Positions 1 to 5,222 of a DNA stretch of 64,000 nt are shown in pieces (the stretch's first letter is position 1; every line of letters starts with the position of its first letter). The position numbers and the translations under genes are program-made. The DNA is taken from contig JAIRPN010000013.1 in NCBI GenBank assembly GCA_031256975.1, positions 1 through 64,000 of the forward strand, read 5' to 3'. Below the pieces are notes generated by a model that was not told the DNA's origin, did no database searches, and worked only from the letters and a program-made list of their open reading frames with translations. This DNA is from Verrucomicrobiales bacterium (GTDB lineage Bacteria; Verrucomicrobiota; Verrucomicrobiia; Methylacidiphilales; JAAUTS01).

Positions 1-2
1 AC

Positions 3-89
3 CAACTGCACCTCGATTACGAGGCCAGCTTTGGCGACAAGTACGACAAACCCTGGGGGCTAAACTTCGGCTACAGGCACCAGTTTTGA
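3..89 (+). CDS. C-terminus of an outer-membrane beta-barrel (autotransporter-like) protein, partial
   Basis: Only the last 28 codons lie in the window; the 5' part is off the left edge. The frame ends GLNFGYRHQF followed by TGA. Alternating aromatic and polar residues with a terminal Phe are the usual signature of the last beta-strand of an outer-membrane barrel, the signal read by the Bam machinery. The spacing of Tyr, Gly and Trp before it resembles autotransporter barrel ends, which are common in Verrucomicrobiota. The passenger cannot be judged. A different 12- to 16-strand barrel protein would look the same over this length. Confidence 0.5.
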   Translation, partial: QLHLDYEASFGDKYDKPWGLNFGYRHQF

Positions 90-97
90 AGCAACAC

Positions 98-227
98 ATT
101 CACCGCAGAGGCGCGGAGACGCGGAGAAAGAGACAATTTATTTTAGTTTAAGCACAGCTCACTCAAGAACCGTGGCTAACTTTAAAAACTGCATCTAAAC
201 TCCGTGCCTCTGCGCCTCTGCGGTGAA
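98..227. repeat. CCGCAGAGGCGCGGAG-type dispersed repeat, inverted pair (copy 1)
   Basis: The left arm (about 98-126) reads TTCACCGCAGAGGCGCGGAG and the right arm (200-227) is its near-perfect reverse complement ending CTGCGGTGAA. A 70-bp AT-rich spacer separates them. The same arms recur at 22785-22848 and 59966-60030. This family of short intergenic repeats is known from many environmental bacteria and has no established function. Confidence 0.75.
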
Positions 228-235
228 CCTTTTTT

Positions 236-433
236 ATGAAAAAGAACATCATTCAATACCCAGGCAACCCCATCCCGGTGCGGATGGAAGTCGAACAAAC
301 CGAACTGCTCGAGGAGTTCCAGTCCAAGACCGGCCTCGGCAAGTCCTTCATCATCCGCCGCTGCATCAGCTATGCGCTGCGGAAATTCAGCGATGATGAG
401 GTGGATATCCTGACCCTTAAGGAGAAGAAGTGA
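236..433 (+). CDS. Small ribbon-helix-helix-like DNA-binding protein (CopG/Arc type)
   Basis: This 65-residue protein has the layout of a ribbon-helix-helix regulator: a short beta-strand around IPVRMEV (residues 13-19), helix A, a turn at TGLGKS, and helix B with the IIRRCISYALRKF pattern. It is clearly related to the proteins at 3298-3504 and 3619-3852, which share PIPV(R), TG(L/I)SKS and IIRR. Such proteins usually bind operators as dimers and repress their own operon, often as antitoxins. Its stop overlaps the GTG of the next ORF by four bases (GTGA), so the two are probably translationally coupled. It starts directly after the repeat at 98-227. The family assignment comes from pattern matching only, and the DNA target is unknown. 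Confidence 0.6.
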   Translation: MKKNIIQYPGNPIPVRMEVEQTELLEEFQSKTGLGKSFIIRRCISYALRKFSDDEVDILTLKEKK

Positions 434-620
434 AACAGACTTATAAACTCATTTTCTTCGATAAGACCAAGCCGCCCTGCGCCAGCATTTCCGCCAAAGC
501 GCCGCCGCCCGTGGCAAAAAAGTCCTCGCCAGTGTCGATGGCGAATACCTGGTCATTAGCGGCGCCCGGCAATTGGAAACCGGCTCCGCCCGCGTCTCGC
601 CGATTTGGTGCAGTGGGTGA
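430..620 (+). pseudogene. Small ORF coupled to the RHH gene, apparently frameshifted
   Basis: The GTG at 430 overlaps the upstream stop. The frame reads MKQTYKLIFFDKTK up to about 470, then becomes Pro/Ala/Ser-rich and unconvincing. From 471 the -1 frame instead gives a protein-like sequence (AALRQHFRQSAAARGKK, then VLASVDGEYLVISGARQLET) that ends at TGA 618-620. That frame has a stop at 462-464 and no start codon of its own. The simplest reading is one gene of about 63 codons that has lost a base near 469-471, or a sequencing error there. No canonical slippery heptamer is visible. The product is not recognised. Its position after an RHH gene would fit a toxin or a partner protein, but that is only inference. 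Confidence 0.4.
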
Positions 621-692
621 CTTTCGGTTAAGACTGAAATGGTGGGGTGAAATAACTGGGCAAGGCGGACTCGCGGGTCTAGTGTGGATTTC

Positions 693-1121
693 ATGCCCCC
701 GCAGTCAGTTGATGCGCAACCCGCTGCCTTGCACCGGGATTGCGTGGTGTGTGGCCCGACTCATCCGTTCGGGCTGAAACTCGAATTTGAAGTTTTGCAA
801 CCCGGCCATGTTCGCGCCAAAACCCGGCTGGATGCGCTGTGGAACGGTTATCCTTCCTTCGTTCATGGCGGTGTCAGCGCGGCGATGCTCGACGGTGCGA
901 TGACCCGCGCGTTGTTTTCCATGGAAGTGGCGGCGGTGACCGCCTCCCTGAACCTGCGTTACCATCAGCCGGTGCGCAACGATCTGGTGATCGAAGTGGA
1001 GGCCAGGCATCTGGCGACGCATCACGGCCTTTATTTGCTGGAAGCCTCGATTTACCAAGGGAGGCAATTGTGCGTGGAGGCCGAGGCAAAATTCATGAAA
1101 ACGCCGGAACTCGGCATTTGA
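693..1121 (+). CDS. PaaI-family hotdog-fold thioesterase
   Basis: 142 residues from the ATG at 693; a GTG at 684 is also in frame. An N-terminal CVVCG motif (Cys17, Cys20) followed by PFGLKLEF is typical of one branch of PaaI-like acyl-CoA thioesterases. The HGG loop (residues 58-60) and Asp67 form the usual active-site region on the hot-dog helix. The expected role is hydrolysis of an acyl-CoA thioester in the cytoplasm; the substrate cannot be told from sequence. It is a single-domain protein of normal family length. It stands alone between the small RHH operon and pdxH, so the context adds no pathway. Confidence 0.8.
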   Translation: MPPQSVDAQPAALHRDCVVCGPTHPFGLKLEFEVLQPGHVRAKTRLDALWNGYPSFVHGGVSAAMLDGAMTRALFSMEVAAVTASLNLRYHQPVRNDLVIEVEARHLATHHGLYLLEASIYQGRQLCVEAEAKFMKTPELGI

Positions 1122-1161
1122 CGGACGCCCTGATTTTTTCTTCCGAATGTTCGGCGGTTGA

Positions 1162-1188
1162 TTTCACTCTTCACAATTCACCATTCAC
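1162..1188. repeat. Single arm of the GTGAA-heptad repeat family
   Basis: TTTCACTCTTCACAATTCACCATTCAC is the right-hand arm of the element described at 1873-2434, with two substitutions and no left arm. It sits about 15 bp before the pdxH start. It is likely a fragment of a decayed copy. Confidence 0.7.
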
Positions 1189-1203
1189 TCTTATTCTATC
1201 CCC

Positions 1204-1866
1204 ATGCCTGATCCGATTCCGTTGCCGGGGAATGTTGCCGATTTGCGCCGCGAGTATACCACCCGCGGGTTGCGCAAGGAGGATTTGCTGCCGAGTCCGT
1301 TTGACCAGTTCCGCAAGTGGTTCAAGGAGGCGCAGGAGGCCGAGTTGCTGGAGCCGAACGCGATGTCGCTCGCGACGGCTGACGCTAAAGGCAAGGTAAC
1401 CGCACGGACGGTATTGCTGAAAGCCTTCGACGAGCGAGGCTTTGTGTTTTTCACCAATTACGAAAGCGCCAAGGCCAGGCAGATGGCGGAGAATCCGCAG
1501 GCGGCGCTGTTGTTTCCGTGGCTGGCATTGGAACGGCAGGTGACCATTAGCGGGTCGGTGGAGAAGATTTCCACGGCGGAATCGCTGGCGTATTTTGCCA
1601 GCCGCCCGTTCGGTTCGCGGCTGGGCGCGTGGATTTCGCAGCAAAGCCAGGTGATTCCGTCGCGCAAGCTGCTGGAGATGAAGTTTGAGGAGATGCGGAA
1701 AAAGTTCGCCAATGGCGAAGTGCCGTTGCCCAGTTTCTGGGGCGGTTACCGGGTGGTGCCGGAAACGATCGAGTTCTGGCAGGGCGCGGCAAGCCGCTTG
1801 CATGACCGGTTTCAGTATTCCAAGGACGCTAACGGTAAGTGGCAAATTGAGCGATTGTCACCGTAG
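1204..1866 (+). CDS. pdxH: Pyridoxamine/pyridoxine 5'-phosphate oxidase
   Basis: 220 residues, close to the 218 of the E. coli enzyme. The FMN split-barrel features are in order: [40 protein letters not shown] and RQVTISG. The C-terminal substrate-binding signature reads [15 protein letters not shown]. The enzyme oxidises pyridoxine or pyridoxamine 5'-phosphate to pyridoxal 5'-phosphate with FMN and O2 in the cytoplasm. The start at 1204 follows a repeat fragment with no clear Shine-Dalgarno sequence. The gene appears monocistronic, as the next ORF belongs to a repeat element that begins seven bases after the stop. Confidence 0.96.
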   Translation: MPDPIPLPGNVADLRREYTTRGLRKEDLLPSPFDQFRKWFKEAQEAELLEPNAMSLATADAKGKVTARTVLLKAFDERGFVFFTNYESAKARQMAENPQAALLFPWLALERQVTISGSVEKISTAESLAYFASRPFGSRLGAWISQQSQVIPSRKLLEMKFEEMRKKFANGEVPLPSFWGGYRVVPETIEFWQGAASRLHDRFQYSKDANGKWQIERLSP

Positions 1867-1872
1867 GGAAGA

Positions 1873-2434
1873 GTGAATGGTGAAAAGTGAAGAGTGAGAT
1901 AGCGCAGCTTGCGCTTTGTATGACATTATTTCTCTTTCCGTGATTCGGTGGTTCTCTTTACTTGCAAGATGACCCCGGATATCAAAATACGAACATTCCA
2001 GTTTGCATTACGGATTGTGAAATTATGCCGAACATTGGAAAAATCAAAAGGTCTCTCGAATGTGTTGACAAGGCAGTTATTGAAATCAGGCACTTCAATT
2101 GGTGCCAATGTTGAAGAAGCACATGGCAGTCAAAGCAAAGCTGATTTTACTGCCAAAATGTACATTGCCACTAAGGAAGCCCGTGAGACTCATTATTGGT
2201 TACGTTTGCTAACGGCTACTGAATTACTGCCGCAAGATCAACTGGCCGGCATGATTGATGAGGCTAATCAGTTGGTGGCTATCCTGACCACCATCGTTAA
2301 AAAAAGCAGATTAAAAAGTGCTGTCTAAACTATGGCCTTGGCGCAAGCTGCGCTATTTGATTCGTTTCACTGAGGTCATTTGTGGCTGCGAGTAATAGCA
2401 GCCCAAATTTCACTCTTCACTTTTCACCATTCAC
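1873..2434. mobile_element. 562-bp nested inverted-repeat element carrying a four-helix-bundle ORF
   Basis: The outer arms are perfect 25-bp inverted repeats (1873-1897 and 2410-2434) made of GTGAANN heptads. Inside them is a perfect 16-bp inverted repeat (1899-1914 and 2341-2356; ATAGCGCAGCTTGCGC). The only ORF is the S23-like gene at 1969-2328. Miniature relatives lacking the ORF lie at 12496-12590 and 24788-24881. A transcript would pair end to end, the arrangement found in intervening sequences of 23S rRNA genes. The right arm supplies the stop codon of the hsp33 gene. No transposase is present and no clear target duplication was seen. Confidence 0.6.
1969..2328 (+). CDS. Four-helix-bundle protein of the 23S rRNA intervening-sequence (S23) family
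   Basis: 119 residues from the ATG at 1969; a GTG at 1948 is in frame but less likely. Family marks are LLKSGTSIGANVEEA, then the helix with SKADFTAKMYIATKEARET and HYWLRLL, and a hydrophobic last helix (QLVAILTTIVKKS). These proteins form pentameric helical barrels related to Avd of diversity-generating retroelements. They are encoded in 23S rRNA intervening sequences and as free-standing genes; their biochemical role is unsettled. Codon use is visibly more AT-rich than in the flanking genes. The gene fills most of the inverted-repeat element at 1873-2434, which suggests it travels with it. Confidence 0.8.
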   Translation: MTPDIKIRTFQFALRIVKLCRTLEKSKGLSNVLTRQLLKSGTSIGANVEEAHGSQSKADFTAKMYIATKEARETHYWLRLLTATELLPQDQLAGMIDEANQLVAILTTIVKKSRLKSAV

Positions 2435-3255
2435 TTTTTTTCCGCCAGATAGGCTTCCATGGTTTCCTTGGTGATGGTGTATCGGGCGCCGCAGCGCGGG
2501 CAACTGATGCGGATGGAGGGGTCGTCGCCGAACAGTTCATCGGGGTCGCGCTGCATGACGGGTGCCAATAGCGAGAGCATGCGCTGTTCATCGCAGCCGC
2601 AGTGCCAGCGGTAGCGGCGTTGTTCCAGCAGGCTGAGCTGTTCCTTTTGGTCGAGCACGCGGATGTCTTCGACGGTCAGCGAGTTGAGCCAGTCGGTGTC
2701 GCAGTCGGGCTGGGCGCTAATCATGACGTAGTCCTCCTCGGCGAACTGGAAGAAGCGCGCCGGGCGCTGTTCGCTTTGCAGGTAGTATTTTTCCACTGCA
2801 CGGAACACGTCGCGGCCCTCGAATTCAATCACGCTGCGGCGGGCGGGCTCGGTGCCGCGCACCACGTCGGAGAACAGGAAATTATGGTCGGTTTGCTTGA
2901 CGTTCTGGTTGAACACCTGCCCGGCGACGCCGCCGGTTTCGTTGTCGCCGGTGACGAAGATGTTGACCAGCGGGTTCTGGAAATTCACGGTCCAGGCGAT
3001 GGTTTCATTGTGCGGCCGCGAGGCGCAGTGCAGGGTCAGGGCCGACAGGGTTTCCTTGAACAGGCGGTCCTGGGCGCCGGGGTACTGGATGTCGTTGGCG
3101 GCGAGGTGCAGGTAGTAGTCGACGTACAATTCCGAGAATTCCGCCCGCGCCAGCAGGGCGTTGCGGTGGCGGACGAAATAGGTGCGGATTTCCAACCCTT
3201 CCGGGACGGCTTCGGGTGTCGGTTTGGCGGCTTCTTCCATAAGAAGATTGTACAC
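2431..3255 (-). CDS. hslO: Redox-regulated Hsp33 chaperone
   Basis: 274 residues, slightly shorter than the 292 of E. coli. The C-terminal zinc switch is intact: CGC, then 30 residues, then CPRC. This is the CxC-X(27-32)-CxxC arrangement that releases zinc and forms disulfides under oxidative stress, turning on holdase activity. The N-terminal domain has the family's conserved GDNETGGVAGQ region near residues 102-112. The stop codon TGA lies within the right arm of the inverted-repeat element, so that insertion abuts or set the 3' end of the gene. The start at 3255 is used; an ATG at 3240 is an alternative. Confidence 0.93.
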   Translation of the reverse strand: MYNLLMEEAAKPTPEAVPEGLEIRTYFVRHRNALLARAEFSELYVDYYLHLAANDIQYPGAQDRLFKETLSALTLHCASRPHNETIAWTVNFQNPLVNIFVTGDNETGGVAGQVFNQNVKQTDHNFLFSDVVRGTEPARRSVIEFEGRDVFRAVEKYYLQSEQRPARFFQFAEEDYVMISAQPDCDTDWLNSLTVEDIRVLDQKEQLSLLEQRRYRWHCGCDEQRMLSLLAPVMQRDPDELFGDDPSIRISCPRCGARYTITKETMEAYLAEKK

Positions 3256-3297
3256 GCTAACCGTGAAGTTGCTAATGGGAAATTGGCGGCCCGGCCG

Positions 3298-3504
3298 TTA
3301 TTTTTTGCGTCGCAGGGACGGGTCGATGGGGGAGACTTCCTGGGACAGGAAACGGGAAAGGGAGTAGCGGCAGGCCCGGCGGATCAAGTCGGCTTTGCTC
3401 AGTCCGGTGTTTTCGCAGATTTCCCGGATGAACAGGTCTTCTTCCGGGTCAAAAGTGATGGGAACGGGGGAGCCCTTCCTGCGGCGTAAGGGTAATAAGG
3501 TCAT
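3298..3504 (-). CDS. Small ribbon-helix-helix-like DNA-binding protein, second paralogue
   Basis: 68 residues. A strand around SPVPITFD is followed by helix A, the turn TGLSKA, and helix B with LIRRACRYSLSRF, matching the proteins at 236-433 and 3619-3852. The N-terminus is basic (LRRRKGS), as often seen in RHH repressors that contact the DNA backbone. It lies just upstream of hsp33 on the same strand, with 42 bp between them, so the two could be co-transcribed. No toxin-like partner is adjacent. The assignment rests on the shared PVP(I/V)..D and TG.SK..IIRR pattern and on size. Confidence 0.55.
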   Translation of the reverse strand: MTLLPLRRRKGSPVPITFDPEEDLFIREICENTGLSKADLIRRACRYSLSRFLSQEVSPIDPSLRRKK

Positions 3505-3565
3505 AGTATATGCAAAACTACGAGGTAACTACGCTATGTCAATATTATACAATCCGGGAGCAGGC

Positions 3566-3604
3566 AAAAGAAAACACGGCGTCCATTCTGCATGGACGCC
3601 GTGT
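3566..3604 (-). terminator. Rho-independent terminator after the 3619-3852 gene
   Basis: A perfect 13-bp stem (3574-3586 with 3592-3604) closes a 5-base loop. Read on the minus strand it is followed by TTTTCTTTT. It lies 14 bp past the stop of the RHH gene at 3619-3852. Confidence 0.85.
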
Positions 3605-3618
3605 CGGGAGATTTGATA

Positions 3619-3852
3619 TTACAAACTGATCTTGGAGATCTTATCGGACTTGGCGGGTTTCACCGTGGCCTTGGGGCCGAGTTCTTCCACGATAAAGCCG
3701 ATATTTCCGCGCCTGGCGACTTCAAGTCGCAGCAGGCGGACCGAGCGACGGATGATCTCGGACTTCGAGATGCCCGACTGCTCGGCAACGGTTTGAATAT
3801 GTTTTTCTTCCGGCTCATCGAAACGAACCGGGATGGGTTTGGTTGATTTCAT
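3619..3852 (-). CDS. Small ribbon-helix-helix-like DNA-binding protein, third paralogue
   Basis: 77 residues, with the RHH core in the first 50: strand KPIPVRFD, helix A, turn SGISKS, and helix B EIIRRSVRLLRLEV. A basic tail (KPAKSDKISK) follows. It is the third member of this family within 4 kb. It has its own terminator downstream, and an AT-rich 63-bp gap separates it from the ClpP-like gene, which is upstream on the same strand. It may be transcribed from its own promoter or as the second gene of that unit. RHH proteins of this size usually autoregulate; the target operator is not evident. Confidence 0.55.
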   Translation of the reverse strand: MKSTKPIPVRFDEPEEKHIQTVAEQSGISKSEIIRRSVRLLRLEVARRGNIGFIVEELGPKATVKPAKSDKISKISL

Positions 3853-3915
3853 AGTTCTAACAAAGTGCCTTTCACACTATCCTTCTCCGAAACATTATAC
3901 TGAGTATAAATTATT

Positions 3916-5088
3916 TCAAGGTTGATTTTTCTCCTCGTTGGAGGTTTTCCTATCGGTGGGTAAATCATAGGCCAGCACCTTGTCGACTACGCCCAGCCAG
4001 TAGGCGTCCTGGGCGGAGAGGGCGTTTTCATCCTTTTGCAGGCGCTGGCAAAGGTAGAGGGTGTAGCCGAAGAGGGGGCCGAGCTTGACGCGCAGGGAGT
4101 GGGAAAGCAGCCACTCCTTTTGTTCGGGGCTGAAGTTGTCGGGGTTGAGGGATTGTCCCGGGAAAGCGCTGGAAAATTCCTCCCGTTCCTGCCGGTTGAG
4201 CAGGGTGTTGCAGGAGGAATAAGTCAGGGACTCGACATAAGCGTCGAAGTCGCCGAGGAAATAATTGCAAATCGCCAGATAGTTGCCGCTGATCTGTGCC
4301 AGCATGTCCTCGGTCAACTGGCCCTGCTTGACATTCAGCCGGCGGATTTCGTGCAGGATCACCTCATGCAGGATGGCGGCGTGGGTTTCGATGGCGCTTT
4401 CCTCGGTGAGCGGGATGTCGGCCAGCCGCCCGCGTATTTTTTGCAGCAGCTTGGTGCTGTCGCGGGCCTGCAGGGCGGCGTCGGTCAGGATTTGCCGCGC
4501 CATGGGCGAGACTTTGTCGGCCAGGTAAGTGGAGAAAAAGAAATCGATTTCCGCCACCGCCGACGGGAAGTCGTCCTCGGGCCGTTCATGGCCGTGCAAA
4601 AATTCCGCATACAGCCGCAGGATGCGGCGCACAAAGCGCTGTGACAGGTCGTAGGCGTTTTCCTTGTTGATGCGCTCCAGTTGCGCGGCGAAGCGGTTGG
4701 CCTCCTCGACGGTGAGGTTTTGCGCCTCGGACACGCGGACGCCGTGGAAATGGATGGTGGCATGCGGGTAGGCGATCGCGTAGTCGCCGTTGACCAGCAA
4801 CACCGCGGCGGCGCTGCTGGCGTGACCGATCACCTGGGTGATGATGGGACAGCGCTGTTGCCCGGCAATGGTGGCGCGCAGGATGTCGAGCAGGTAGGAA
4901 AGGCTGTCGGTGCTGCCGCCGAGGCTGTCGATGAACAAGGTGATCGGCTCGGACGACTCGGCGCGCAGTCGCAGGATTTCGGGAGTCAGCCTGGCGGTCA
5001 GCGGTTCATCAATGGCCATGTTGACATAAACCGCGCGTTGCAGGTTTATGGCCGAGGCATTGCCAGGGTGTTTGATCGGTTCCACCAT
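3916..5088 (-). CDS. ClpP-like serine protease with a large helical insertion
   Basis: 390 residues from the ATG at 5088 (a TTG at 5127 is in frame). The N-terminal 120 residues match the ClpP/crotonase fold: FIDSLGGSTDS (oxyanion loop region), GHASSAAAVLL with the probable nucleophile Ser92, and ATIHFHG with His115 as the likely catalytic His. The C-terminus KDENALSAQDAYWLGVVDK matches the last ClpP motif with its catalytic Asp (about 353) and the A..yGl(v/i)D helix. Ordinary ClpP, about 200 residues, has these parts close together; here about 200 helical residues lie between them. It should fold as a ClpP-type peptidase, possibly self-gated or with its own adaptor. No Clp ATPase is adjacent. 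The function is inferred. Confidence 0.65.
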   Translation of the reverse strand: MVEPIKHPGNASAINLQRAVYVNMAIDEPLTARLTPEILRLRAESSEPITLFIDSLGGSTDSLSYLLDILRATIAGQQRCPIITQVIGHASSAAAVLLVNGDYAIAYPHATIHFHGVRVSEAQNLTVEEANRFAAQLERINKENAYDLSQRFVRRILRLYAEFLHGHERPEDDFPSAVAEIDFFFSTYLADKVSPMARQILTDAALQARDSTKLLQKIRGRLADIPLTEESAIETHAAILHEVILHEIRRLNVKQGQLTEDMLAQISGNYLAICNYFLGDFDAYVESLTYSSCNTLLNRQEREEFSSAFPGQSLNPDNFSPEQKEWLLSHSLRVKLGPLFGYTLYLCQRLQKDENALSAQDAYWLGVVDKVLAYDLPTDRKTSNEEKNQP

Positions 5089-5222
5089 GTCTGTTGCACA
5101 AAATAACCGTAGTACTACCAATTGCAAGGGACACCATAAGAATAATATGGTAACCTTGTGAATAACAAACTATACGACAATTGTTTAAGCCGATTAAGGA
5201 AATCAGGCGGAGTTTTTAAGGC

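Noticed and set aside
2281..2440. Target-site duplication for the 562-bp element
   Set aside because: Flanking bases do not form a convincing direct repeat, so a transposon-type insertion mechanism is not claimed.
2602..3489. Long plus-strand ORF (295 codons) opposite hsp33
   Set aside because: It is a shadow of hsp33 on the other strand, with repetitive Val/Gly/Glu composition and no family features.
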